64,000 bases of DNA from Oceanospirillaceae bacterium. Lineage in GTDB: Bacteria; Pseudomonadota; Gammaproteobacteria; Pseudomonadales; Oceanobacteraceae. The notes beneath the pieces are model-generated. The model had not been told where the DNA came from. It saw only the letters and a program-made list of their open reading frames with translations, and did no database searches. Both the position numbers and the translations under genes were made by a program. The stretch covers positions 25,692-89,691 of the forward strand of contig PBNY01000093.1 of assembly GCA_002723385.1 (NCBI GenBank). Reading direction: 5' to 3'. Position 1 is the stretch's first letter. Every line of letters starts with the position of its first letter. Below, piece after piece: positions 16,658-26,113 of this stretch.

Positions 16658-16936
16658 TCAGCGCGCCTGGATTTCAGCCATGGCTTCGGCCATGCGCTCT
16701 GGTGGAATACCGGTCAGTGATCCGGGTGGATTCACCGCCGCGCCGCTGGCGTCCAGGATTGCCTCTTCAATCGGGCAAATGCTGGCGCATTGTGGGTGGG
16801 CGTAGTCGCCCTCACACTCGGTGCACTTGCGTGCATTGATCTTGAAATGTGGCTTGCTTTCGTAGATGGCGTCGCTCGGGCAGACGTCGTAGCAGGCCCA
16901 GCAGTTCACACAGGTATCAACAATTGCCAATGCCAT
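16658..16936 (-). CDS. fdxN: FdxN, 2[4Fe-4S] ferredoxin
   Basis: The 92-residue ferredoxin has two cluster sites: Cys9, Cys12, Cys15 and Cys19 (CVNCWACYDVC) and Cys38, Cys41, Cys50 and Cys54 with the eight-residue insertion between the second and third Cys that marks the nif/fdxN type. It lies 12 bases after nifB. In A. vinelandii FdxN supports NifB-co synthesis as an electron donor, which fits the position here. The C-terminal third is a helical extension. Confidence 0.93.
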   Translation of the reverse strand: MALAIVDTCVNCWACYDVCPSDAIYESKPHFKINARKCTECEGDYAHPQCASICPIEEAILDASGAAVNPPGSLTGIPPERMAEAMAEIQAR

Positions 16937-16948
16937 GATGAGTACTCC

Positions 16949-18454
16949 TTATGCTCGGGCCAGTTCGGCGTGTTCCGGGGTCTCGTCCAGACGACCGTCC
17001 ACACGCATCTCTTCGTACACCGCCATCACCGCCTCTTCTATCGGCTCCATGGCGTGTTCGCCATTCGGCTGGATTCCGGCGTCTTCAAGCTGCGACCATG
17101 GCTCGTAGCCAATCTTCGAACAGAGCACCGCCTCACAGCCGTGCAGGGAGCGAATGGAACCAGACAGCGCGCTTTCCTTGTCACCGCAGGTGTCATTGCC
17201 GATGCAGTACTGATCCACCTTGCGGTGGCCGATAAAGCGGACGCCCCTGGAAGACGCTTCGTACACAAGGAATTCGGTCGCGTGACCAAAGTGCTGATTG
17301 ATCAGACCGCCGCCACTGGTGGCTACGGCCATTTGAACCGGACGGGTGTTAGCAACAGGTTCGGAGGACGGTACACTGGCCGCAGCCAGACGGGCACGCT
17401 TGGCGTCTTTCTCTTCCAGCTCTTCGAGAATGCCCGCATGAATCACAGCGCGGGTCTTCATGGCTTCGTCGTAGTTGATGTCCATCTCGGCAATCTTGTC
17501 GAGGGTGAACTCTTCACCACGGTCTTCGCCCAGCAAACCAACGGCATCGGCACGGCACTGGCGACAATGACGCATCATGTTCATGTCACCGGCACAGGCG
17601 TCTTGCAGATCCTGCAGTTCTTCCGGTTCCGGGCCGCGCTGACCCATGATGCCGTAAAACGTACCGTGCTCCGCTTCGGAGATCAGTGGCATCACGTTGT
17701 GCAGGAAGGCCCCCTTCTCTTTCACAATGCGGCTGACTTCCTTGAGGTGATCGTCGTTCACACCCGGAATCATCACAGAGTTGACCTTCACCAGGATGCC
17801 GCGCTCCACCAGCATCTCCAGACCTTTCTGCTGCTGTTGAATCAGGATTTTGGCAGCCTTGCGGCCATAGATGCGCTTGTTGTTCCAGTAAATCCACGGA
17901 TAGATACCCGCGCCGACTTCAGGGTCCACACAGTTGATGGTGATGGTGACGTGGTCGATGTTGTGTTTGGCCAGTTCGTCTACTGCATCCGGCAACGCCA
18001 GACCGTTGGTAGACACACACAGCTTGATGTCCGGCGCCTGCTCGCTGAGCATGCGGAATGTCTCGAACGTACGTTCAGGATTCGCCAACGGATCGCCGGG
18101 ACCTGCGATGCCCAGTACCGTCATCTGAGGAATATTGGCCGCCACGGCCTTGGTCTTCATCACGGCTTCTTCAGGCGTCAGCAGTTCAGACACCACACCC
18201 GGACGGGACTCGTTTGAACAGTCGTATTTGCGGTTGCAGTAGTGGCACTGGATATTACAAGCCGGAGCCACGGCCACGTGCATACGAGCAAAATAGTGGT
18301 GTGCCTCTTCCGAGTAGCACGGGTGGTTTTTCACCTTGTCGCGGATCGCATCCGGCAGGGCAGCCATTTGATCATTGTCACTGCCACAGGAACCGGAAGC
18401 ACAACTGCTGGCGGTTTCGTTGGCGTCGTCTTGTCCGAGCACAGTTAATTCCAT
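16949..18454 (-). CDS. nifB: NifB, radical SAM NifB-co synthase
   Basis: The 501-residue enzyme builds NifB-co, the 8Fe-9S-C core of FeMo-co. The radical SAM motif CNIQCHYC is at residues 66-73, preceded by the cluster-binding HPCYSEEAHHYFARMHVAVAPA segment. A GAGDPL-like GPGDPLANPERTF and the MRHCRQCRADAVGLLGED block follow, and a NifX-like domain occupies the C-terminus (from about residue 370). The start at 18454 has GAGGAG eight bases upstream; an in-frame ATG 20 codons earlier would overlap the sigma-54 promoter. It heads a nine-gene operon. Confidence 0.97.
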   Translation of the reverse strand: MELTVLGQDDANETASSCASGSCGSDNDQMAALPDAIRDKVKNHPCYSEEAHHYFARMHVAVAPACNIQCHYCNRKYDCSNESRPGVVSELLTPEEAVMKTKAVAANIPQMTVLGIAGPGDPLANPERTFETFRMLSEQAPDIKLCVSTNGLALPDAVDELAKHNIDHVTITINCVDPEVGAGIYPWIYWNNKRIYGRKAAKILIQQQQKGLEMLVERGILVKVNSVMIPGVNDDHLKEVSRIVKEKGAFLHNVMPLISEAEHGTFYGIMGQRGPEPEELQDLQDACAGDMNMMRHCRQCRADAVGLLGEDRGEEFTLDKIAEMDINYDEAMKTRAVIHAGILEELEEKDAKRARLAAASVPSSEPVANTRPVQMAVATSGGGLINQHFGHATEFLVYEASSRGVRFIGHRKVDQYCIGNDTCGDKESALSGSIRSLHGCEAVLCSKIGYEPWSQLEDAGIQPNGEHAMEPIEEAVMAVYEEMRVDGRLDETPEHAELARA

Positions 18455-18503
18455 CGTCTCAGCTCCTCTGTAGCGGGTAATCACGGGTTGGTTACAGAGC
18501 TGT

Positions 18504-18519
18504 TGCAATGCCAATGCCG
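18504..18519 (-). promoter_or_regulatory. Sigma-54 promoter of nifB operon
   Basis: On the minus strand GG (18518-18517) and GC (18506-18505) are ten bases apart within CGGCATTGGCATTGCA, matching -24/-12. Transcription would begin near 18493, about 39 bases before the nifB ATG. Confidence 0.75.
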
Positions 18520-18569
18520 AAAGACAGAGCCTTGTTTTTTATGAAGTTTTTATTATTGCGACAGAGGTT

Positions 18570-18585
18570 TGTGGGCTTTGGGACA
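18570..18585. promoter_or_regulatory. NifA upstream activator site, nifB proximal
   Basis: TGT (18570-18572) and ACA (18583-18585) with a ten-base spacer lie about 52 bases upstream of the nifB -24 element. Confidence 0.65.
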
Positions 18586-18604
18586 CGACAGACAGAAGGC
18601 GGAT

Positions 18605-18620
18605 TGTTGGAAACAAGACA
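18605..18620. promoter_or_regulatory. NifA upstream activator site, nifB distal
   Basis: TGT (18605-18607) and ACA (18618-18620) with a ten-base spacer lie about 87 bases upstream of the -24 element and 35 bases from the proximal site. Confidence 0.65.
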
Positions 18621-18677
18621 AAGAAAATCCCGCAGAGGCGAGAGTAAAACCAGAACAGGCAGGGGTGAAACCCAAAT

Positions 18678-19004
18678 GGGCCGGGATGGGACCCGGCCCC
18701 TACGGGAAACCTCAACAAAATAAAAAAACACGATCGTTGGGACATCACGGGCCGGAATGGGACCCGGCCCTGCGGGAAACCTCAACAAAATAAAAAAACA
18801 CGACCGTAGGGGCGACCTCCCATGGTCGCCCGAACCGTTGGGACATCGCGGGCCGGGATGGGACCCGGCCCCTGCGGGAAACCTCAACAAAATAAAAAAA
18901 AGCGATCGTTGGAACATCACGGGCCGGAATGGGACCCGGCCCTGCGGGAAACCTCAACAAAATTAAAAAATCGCAATCGTAGGGGCGACCTCCCATGGTC
19001 GCCC
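18678..19004. repeat. REP-like hairpin array 5
   Basis: Four GGGCCGGG(A)-type hairpins and two GTAG-headed GGGCGACC-TCCCAT-GGTCGCCC hairpins alternate, joined by a conserved AT-rich spacer GGGAAACCTCAACAAAATAAA. Two copies have an A in place of G in the stem (GGGCCGGAATGGGACCCGGCC). The array separates the nifB promoter from phoX. Confidence 0.85.
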
Positions 19005-19032
19005 GAAACAACGACGATATATTTTGCAAATT

Positions 19033-19050
19033 CTGTACAGTAATCGTCAT
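19033..19050 (+). promoter_or_regulatory. Possible Pho box upstream of phoX
   Basis: CTGTACA-GTAA-TCGTCAT resembles two PhoB half-sites (consensus CTGTCAT) with the usual four-base gap, each matching about five of seven positions. It lies 86 bases before the phoX ATG, where a PhoB site would be expected. Confidence 0.35.
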
Positions 19051-19136
19051 CATCTTGATGCGATAATTATTTAAAACTGGTGTACACCAATTAAACGTCA
19101 GCCAACATTGCATGCACAAACCAAAGAGTTATTTTT

Positions 19137-20996
19137 ATGGCGAACAAAAACATTCCTTTCCAGACGGTATTAAATCAGCGCCTGTCACGGCGTAACTTTC
19201 TGGTGGCAAGCAGCACTCTGGTTGCTGCCGGTGCCATGTCTGGTTGCCATTTCACCCAGCCTCAGTCAGCCGACGCCGCTGCCCCTCACCTGTCGTTCAC
19301 CGAATTGCCGCAAGGGCTGGATAAAACCCTCTCGGTGTCGCCCGGTTATACCCCGCAGGTACTGATTCGCTGGGGCGATGCCCTGTTTGACGGCGTGGAC
19401 GACTTTGATCCGCAGAACCAGACCGCCGAGCGTCAGGCAAAGCAGTTTGGTTTTAATAACGACTTTATCGGCTTCCTGCCATTGCCGCTGGGCAGCCAGA
19501 ACTCCGATCACGGCTTGCTGACGGTCAACCACGAATACACCAACGCCACCATGATGTTCCCCGGCTCGCCGAAACCCGCTGCGCTGGACAAGGCCCAGAC
19601 CGACGTCGATATCGCCGCCCATGGCTTGTCGGTGATTGAAATCAAAAAGCACGACGGCCAATGGCAGGTGGTGAAAAACTCGCCCTACACCCGCCGTATT
19701 ACCCCGAATACGCCAATGCAAATGAGCGGTGCCGCCGCTGGCAGTGACCGCTTGCGTACCGCGATTTCCCAGGACGGTGTTCACACCCTGGGCACTTACG
19801 GCAACTGTGCCGGTGGCGTGACGCCGTGGGGCACGGTGCTGACGGGTGAAGAAAACATCGACAATATGTTTGCCGGTGACTTCAGCGACAGTGCAGAGAA
19901 AGAGAACTACGAGCGCTTTGGAATGGAAGCCAAAGGGCGTAAAAGCTGGGCCAGTCATTACCCGCGCTGGGACATGAGCCAGCAGCCGAACGAGCCGCTG
20001 CATATGGGCTGGATCGTCGAGATTGATCCTTATGATCCGAACTCCATCCCGCAAAAACGCACCGCACTGGGCCGCTTCAAACACGAAGGCTGCAACGTCT
20101 TCATCACCAAAGACCAGCACGTGGTTGCCTATACCGGCGATGACCAGCGCTTTGAGTACCTGTACAAGTTCGTTAGCAAGAACCGTTACCAGCCGGATGA
20201 TCGCGAAGCCAACAAACAACTGTTGTCTGAAGGCACCCTGCACTGCGCCAGATTCCACGACGACGGCACCGTCACCTGGCTACCGCTGGTCTACGGCCAG
20301 GGCCCACTGACCAAAGCCAACGGCTTTGACAGTCAGGGCGATGTCTACCTCGATGCTCGCAAGGCCGCTGACTTGCTCGGCGCCACTCCGATGGATCGCC
20401 CGGAAGACGTGGAAGTGAACCCGGCCAACGGCAAGGTCTACGTGATGCTGACCAACAACAGCGAACGCCAGGACGACCAGACCGATGCTGTGAACCCGCG
20501 CGCCAACAACCGCGCCGGACAAATCGTCGAGTTGATCGCTCCGAATGGCGACCACACCGCCGAGCGCTTCAACTGGGAGATGCTGTTACTGGCCGGTGAA
20601 CGCAATGATCCGTCCACCAACTACCACCCGGACACCACCGAAAACGGCTGGCTGGCCTGCCCCGACAACTGCGCCTTCGATCAGCAAGGCAACCTCTGGA
20701 TCGCCACCGACGGCGCAGAGAAATTCGGCATTGCCGACGGCATCTGGGCCTGCCCGGTTGAAGGGAGAGAACGCGGATTGACCAAACGCTTCCTCAGAAC
20801 CCCGGTGGGCGCCGAACTCTGCGGGCCGTTCTTTACCCCGAACGACAAGAACCTGTTCTGCTCGATCCAGCACCCTGGGGGTAAAAGTACGTTTGAAAAC
20901 CCGTTGACTCGCTGGCCTGATTTTGACGACAAGATGCCACCACGTCCTGCCGTGGTTGTGGTCACCAAAAACGACGACGGCGTCATCGGGGGATAA
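19137..20996 (+). CDS. phoX: PhoX family alkaline phosphatase
   Basis: The 619-residue protein has a Tat signal (SRRNFLV at residues 17-23 followed by a hydrophobic stretch) and belongs to the DUF839/PhoX family. The metal-site motif NCAGGVTPWGT with Cys224, followed by LTGEEN with Glu238-Glu239, is present, as are later acidic residues of the propeller (MDRPEDVEVNP). PhoX enzymes are periplasmic Ca/Fe-dependent phosphomonoesterases common in marine bacteria. MSGC at 34-37 could also be a lipobox, so it may be membrane-anchored. It is a single gene between REP arrays and is not obviously part of a nif operon. Confidence 0.88.
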   Translation: MANKNIPFQTVLNQRLSRRNFLVASSTLVAAGAMSGCHFTQPQSADAAAPHLSFTELPQGLDKTLSVSPGYTPQVLIRWGDALFDGVDDFDPQNQTAERQAKQFGFNNDFIGFLPLPLGSQNSDHGLLTVNHEYTNATMMFPGSPKPAALDKAQTDVDIAAHGLSVIEIKKHDGQWQVVKNSPYTRRITPNTPMQMSGAAAGSDRLRTAISQDGVHTLGTYGNCAGGVTPWGTVLTGEENIDNMFAGDFSDSAEKENYERFGMEAKGRKSWASHYPRWDMSQQPNEPLHMGWIVEIDPYDPNSIPQKRTALGRFKHEGCNVFITKDQHVVAYTGDDQRFEYLYKFVSKNRYQPDDREANKQLLSEGTLHCARFHDDGTVTWLPLVYGQGPLTKANGFDSQGDVYLDARKAADLLGATPMDRPEDVEVNPANGKVYVMLTNNSERQDDQTDAVNPRANNRAGQIVELIAPNGDHTAERFNWEMLLLAGERNDPSTNYHPDTTENGWLACPDNCAFDQQGNLWIATDGAEKFGIADGIWACPVEGRERGLTKRFLRTPVGAELCGPFFTPNDKNLFCSIQHPGGKSTFENPLTRWPDFDDKMPPRPAVVVVTKNDDGVIGG

Positions 20997-20999
20997 GGC

Positions 21000-21360
21000 G
21001 GGCCGGGGTGGGACCCGGCCCCTACGGGAAATCTCAACAAAATAGAAAAATCACAATCGCAGGGGCGAACAGAAAAATCGCAATCGTAGGGCGACCTCCC
21101 ATGGTCGCCTGAATTGGGAAGCCGGCTGAGGTATCGGGCCGGGGTGGGACCCGGCCCCTACGGGAAATCTCAACAAAACAGAAAAATCGCAATCGCAGGG
21201 GCGACCTGCCATGGTCGCCCGAATTGGGAAATTGGCTGAGGTATTGGGCCGGGGTGGGACCCGGCCCCTACGGGAAATCTCAACAAAATAGAAAAATCAC
21301 AATCGCAGGGGCGAACAGAAAAATCGCAATCGTAGGGGCGACCTCCCACGGTCGCCCTAC
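21000..21360. repeat. REP-like hairpin array 6
   Basis: Three GGGCCGGGG-TGGGACCCGGCCCCTAC hairpins and three GGCGACC-type hairpins alternate over three near-identical blocks of about 125 bases (shared spacer GGGAAATCTCAACAAAA). Two blocks contain a truncated hairpin (AGGGGCGAACAGAAAAATCG) that looks like a deletion product. The last hairpin overlaps the nifA stop codon. Confidence 0.85.
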
Positions 21361-22949
21361 AACTTCCGTACGTTGATCTTCATCGTCTGAATCCGGTAGG
21401 CGATTTGGCGTGGTGTCATGCCCAGCAATCGCGCAGCCTTCGCTTGTACCCAGCCAGTTTGTTCGAGAGCGGCAATCAGACGTTCGCGTTCATCAATGTC
21501 CGGGTTGTTCAGATCGATATTGGAGCTGCTGGTTTCCGTCACCACCGTCGGGCTGACGACTGCCGGTCTTGCTGCGGTTGGCAGTGCGATAACATCGGTG
21601 TCGATGGTGTCGCCTTCGGTCATGACTGCTGCCCGTTCGAGGCTGTTTTCCAGCTCCCGGACGTTGCCCGGCCAGTCGTGCCCCATCAGCATTCTGACGG
21701 CACCGTCGGTCAGGCGCAGTTTGCGGCCCTGATTTCTGGCGATTTTTTCGAGCAGGAAGTTCGCCAGTTCGGGGACATCCACCAGCCGCTCACGCAGCGG
21801 CGGCAGGCGAATGGTCATCACGTTGAGGCGGTAATACAAATCCTCGCGGAACTTGCCCTTGTCGACTTCATCCGCCAGGTTGCGATTGGTCGCGGCGACG
21901 ATGCGCACATCAACTTTAATGGTTTGGGTTCCGCCGACCCGTTCCAGCTCTCCTTCCTGCAACACCCGCAACAGCTTGGCCTGGAACAGGGGGGAAATCT
22001 CGCCGATTTCATCGAGGAACAGGGTGCCACCATTGGCTTGTTCAAAGCGGCCCTTGCGCTGTTTGACGGCGTTGGTAAACGCGCCTTTTTCGTGGCCAAA
22101 CAGCTCGGACTCCAGCAGGTTCTCTGGCAACGAGGCGCAGTTCAGACACACAAACGCCTGATGCGCACGCGGCGAGTTGTAGTGGATGGCGTTGGCGATC
22201 AGTTCTTTACCGGTACCGGATTCACCCAGGACCAATACGGTGCTGTCCCATTTGGCCACCCGACGCACCTGATCGAACACCTGCCTCATGCCATCGGAAT
22301 GCCCCACGACCATGTTGTCGAAGCCGTATTTTCCGCGTACTTCCCGACGCAGTTCGTCGCGTTCGCGAGCGATGGTGTGGCCTTCTTCGACGTGCACCAG
22401 CAGCCGCACGGTTTGCGACAGCAAATCGGCCACCACTTTCATAAAGTCCGAACGTTCAGGCAAGAATTCATCAGCAGGAACATCTGGCTGCGCCGCTAGT
22501 ACGCCAATGGCATTACCAGCCGGATCGCGAATCGGCACGCCGATAAACGGCAGTTCGAGATCGTACACTTCCAGCCGGTCGAGGAATCTGGGCTCGCTGG
22601 AAATGCGCCCCAGTACAATCGACTGGTTCATTTCCAGAATTCGGCCAACGATGCCTTCGCCCGGCTTGTAGCACACCTGCGGCGGCTTGGCCTTGCCCTT
22701 GTCGCTGGCCCGGTACATCGCGCCGACCTGGAGCATACTGTTTTCCGGATCGTAGAAATTCACCACCCCGAACTGCAGCCCCATGTCGTGATGGATGGTC
22801 GACAGTATGGTGTTGATGGTGTCCTCGATCTGTTTGGCTCGTGAAAGCACGCCCGTCAGCATGCAAAGACAACGGTACTGCTTTTCCAGTATTTCACTGC
22901 GACTGTTAAACCCGGAACCGGTCGTTGCAAAACGCGTGTTAGTCATCAC
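21357..22949 (-). CDS. nifA: NifA, sigma-54-dependent nif activator
   Basis: The 530-residue enhancer-binding protein has a GAF domain (about 30-185), an AAA+ domain (215-445) and a C-terminal HTH (about 500-525, [18 protein letters not shown]). Walker A is GESGTGKE (242-249) and Walker B is TLFLDEIGE (309-317). The sigma-54 contact loop at 289-294 reads GAFTNA instead of the usual GAFTGA. No interdomain Cys-x4-Cys is present, which is the class controlled by NifL. The gene starts 17 bases after nifL, at a GTG nine bases from GGGAGG (an ATG follows directly). Its TAG stop is formed by a REP unit. Confidence 0.97.
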   Translation of the reverse strand: MMTNTRFATTGSGFNSRSEILEKQYRCLCMLTGVLSRAKQIEDTINTILSTIHHDMGLQFGVVNFYDPENSMLQVGAMYRASDKGKAKPPQVCYKPGEGIVGRILEMNQSIVLGRISSEPRFLDRLEVYDLELPFIGVPIRDPAGNAIGVLAAQPDVPADEFLPERSDFMKVVADLLSQTVRLLVHVEEGHTIARERDELRREVRGKYGFDNMVVGHSDGMRQVFDQVRRVAKWDSTVLVLGESGTGKELIANAIHYNSPRAHQAFVCLNCASLPENLLESELFGHEKGAFTNAVKQRKGRFEQANGGTLFLDEIGEISPLFQAKLLRVLQEGELERVGGTQTIKVDVRIVAATNRNLADEVDKGKFREDLYYRLNVMTIRLPPLRERLVDVPELANFLLEKIARNQGRKLRLTDGAVRMLMGHDWPGNVRELENSLERAAVMTEGDTIDTDVIALPTAARPAVVSPTVVTETSSSNIDLNNPDIDERERLIAALEQTGWVQAKAARLLGMTPRQIAYRIQTMKINVRKL

Positions 22950-22966
22950 TTCTGGTCACCTCCCTG

Positions 22967-24556
<1,590 letters not shown>

Positions 24557-24693
24557 TCAACTGACGCTGTAGTAACGCTGACGCCGTTGTCATCGCTACG
24601 TTGTATGAGCAGAAACCAGGGGTACAAACCATTGAGTACCCTTTACCTCGGATGGCCTGATCCACTGCTTTACGAACTATTCAATCAGTAACC

Positions 24694-24709
24694 AGCAAGG
24701 AGTATGCCG
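24694..24709 (-). promoter_or_regulatory. Sigma-54 promoter candidate for nifLA
   Basis: On the minus strand CGGCAT-ACTCC-TTGCT has GG (24708-24707) and GC (24696-24695) exactly ten bases apart and a perfect TTGCT. The expected start is near 24683, about 145 bases before nifL. It points away from the rnf promoter. Confidence 0.65.
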
Positions 24710-24730
24710 CCGGTTTTTGGGTGCAAATCC

Positions 24731-24746
24731 TGTTATTTGGCCGACA
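24731..24746. promoter_or_regulatory. NifA-type activator site, nifL-rnfA region, 1
   Basis: TGT (24731-24733) and ACA (24744-24746) are ten bases apart. The site is 22 bases from the nifL -24 element, too close to activate it, but about 170 bases upstream of the rnf promoter. Confidence 0.65.
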
Positions 24747-24759
24747 AAACCCGGTTTTT

Positions 24760-24775
24760 TGTTGCCTTCGTGACA
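24760..24775. promoter_or_regulatory. NifA-type activator site, nifL-rnfA region, 2
   Basis: TGT (24760-24762) and ACA (24773-24775) are separated by ten bases, 29 bases from site 1 and about 141 bases upstream of the rnf promoter. Confidence 0.65.
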
Positions 24776-24802
24776 ATCCTGTTAACAGCCCAAAGTGCGC
24801 TT

Positions 24803-24818
24803 TGTTGTAAACCCGACA
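24803..24818. promoter_or_regulatory. NifA-type activator site, nifL-rnfA region, 3
   Basis: TGT (24803-24805) and ACA (24816-24818) are separated by ten bases, about 98 bases from both the nifL and the rnf -24 elements, an ideal position to serve either. Confidence 0.7.
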
Positions 24819-24915
24819 ATTCATGGGGTCTTGTTTGACACAAGTCTGAGCTGCAGCCCCGGAATTTATTGATCTGCCTCAATTCGTGTGTGGCAAACAT
24901 CACAGGCCGATGCCG

Positions 24916-24931
24916 TGGCACAGGAAATGCA
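24916..24931 (+). promoter_or_regulatory. Sigma-54 promoter of rnf operon
   Basis: TGGCAC-AGGAA-ATGCA gives GG (24917-24918) and GC (24929-24930) exactly ten bases apart, close to the full consensus. Transcription should begin near 24942, about 48 bases before rnfA. Confidence 0.85.
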
Positions 24932-24989
24932 ATTTTGCTCTCAGGCGGTGCACAACCGTCCGTTTTGTGACATTGCGGAGGAAAGGCTT

Positions 24990-25562
24990 ATGGAATATCT
25001 GTTGCTGCTGATCAGTACCACGCTGGTCAACAACATCGTGCTGGTGAAGTTTCTTGGCCTGTGTCCCCTGATGGGGGTATCGGGCAAGTTGTCATCGGCC
25101 TGGGGCATGAGTCTGGCAACCACCTTTGTACTCACGCTGTCTGCCCTGCTCAGCTGGCTGATTGAGCACTGGTTGCTGCAGCCACTGAATATCGAGTTCC
25201 TGCGCATCTTGTCCTTCATTCTGATCATCGCGGCAGTGGTGCAATTCACCGAAATCAGCATGCGCAAGCTGAGTCCGTTGTTGCACCAGTCTCTGGGCAT
25301 TTTTCTGCCGTTGATCACCACCAACTGCGCGGTATTGGGTGTCGCGCTCCTGAACATTAATGAACACCACGACCTGCCCCAAAGCCTGATGTTCGGGCTC
25401 GGCTCGGCGCTGGGTTTCATGATCGTGATGGTGATGTTTGCCGGTATGCGCGAGCGGCTGGAGGGCGCCAACGTGCCTGAGCTGTTCACCGGTACCCCCA
25501 TCAGCCTGATTAGCGCCGGTTCGTTATCACTGGTGTTCATGGGCTTCAGCGGCATGTTCTGA
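24990..25562 (+). CDS. rnfA: Rnf complex subunit A
   Basis: The 190-residue protein has six predicted membrane segments and the [14 protein letters not shown] and [12 protein letters not shown] motifs, whose two half-membrane cysteines bind an intramembrane 2Fe-2S cluster in RnfA/NqrE. Rnf couples NADH-ferredoxin electron flow to ion movement and here should deliver reduced ferredoxin or flavodoxin to nitrogenase. The ATG at 24990 has GGAGGAAAGG just upstream. The gene heads the seven-gene rnf operon. Confidence 0.95.
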   Translation: MEYLLLLISTTLVNNIVLVKFLGLCPLMGVSGKLSSAWGMSLATTFVLTLSALLSWLIEHWLLQPLNIEFLRILSFILIIAAVVQFTEISMRKLSPLLHQSLGIFLPLITTNCAVLGVALLNINEHHDLPQSLMFGLGSALGFMIVMVMFAGMRERLEGANVPELFTGTPISLISAGSLSLVFMGFSGMF

Positions 25563-25584
25563 CCACAATCAAGGGAGATTCACT

Positions 25585-26112
25585 ATGTTGATCGCAACTC
25601 TGGTTCTGACTCTGATGGGCCTGGTGCTCGGCACCTTGCTGGCTCTGGCCGCCCGTTATATGGCGGTGGAAGACGACAACCCCATGACCGGCGAAATCGA
25701 AGACCTGCTGCCCGGCAGCCAATGCGGCCAGTGTGGTTTTCCTGGCTGCGGGCCAGCAGCGGAGGCCATTGCCAACCGCGAAGCCGACGTTACCTGCTGT
25801 CCTCCCGGAGGCCGTGCGCTGGCCGAGACTCTGGCCAAAATGATGGACATCGACCTGTCGACACTGGGCGACGCGGCTGAACCACAGCTGGCCGTCATCG
25901 ATGAAACCCTGTGTACCGGCTGTACCCGCTGCTTCAAGATCTGCCCGACTGATGCCATCGTCGGTGCCAGCAAACAGATGCACGTGGTGGTGAACGAAGC
26001 CTGTACCGGCTGCGAACAGTGTATGGAAGCCTGTCCGGAAGACTGCATCAGCATGACCACCGAGGAAATGGACCTGACCCGCTGGCACTGGCACAAGCCA
26101 GAGGCGGCCTGA
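25585..26112 (+). CDS. rnfB: Rnf complex subunit B, ferredoxin-like
   Basis: The 175-residue protein has an N-terminal membrane helix, then the RnfB Fe-S domain QCGQCGFPGCGPAAEAI with a later CC for a 4Fe-4S cluster, and two ferredoxin clusters, CTGCTRCFKICP and CTGCEQCMEACP. This is the cytoplasmic electron entry or exit subunit. It lies 22 bases after rnfA and one base before rnfC. Confidence 0.95.
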   Translation: MLIATLVLTLMGLVLGTLLALAARYMAVEDDNPMTGEIEDLLPGSQCGQCGFPGCGPAAEAIANREADVTCCPPGGRALAETLAKMMDIDLSTLGDAAEPQLAVIDETLCTGCTRCFKICPTDAIVGASKQMHVVVNEACTGCEQCMEACPEDCISMTTEEMDLTRWHWHKPEAA

Positions 26113-26113
26113 T

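Noticed and set aside
16790..18217. Plus-strand open frame of 475 codons opposite nifB
   Set aside because: Antisense shadow of nifB, His/Thr/Val-rich with no family resemblance.
18492..19119. Open frames through REP arrays with repeated RFPAGPGPIPARD-type peptides
   Set aside because: These are translations of the repeated hairpin units and end where the repeats end. The same applies to frames at 10.5 kb, 12.4 kb and 20.7-21.0 kb.
21405..22499. Plus-strand open frame of 364 codons opposite nifA
   Set aside because: Antisense shadow of the AAA+ domain; no ribosome-binding site and no recognisable protein.
24832..24846. Palindrome CTTGTTTGACACAAG in the nifL-rnfA region as an FNR or fourth NifA site
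   Set aside because: Half-site spacing fits neither TTGAT-N4-ATCAA nor TGT-N10-ACA.
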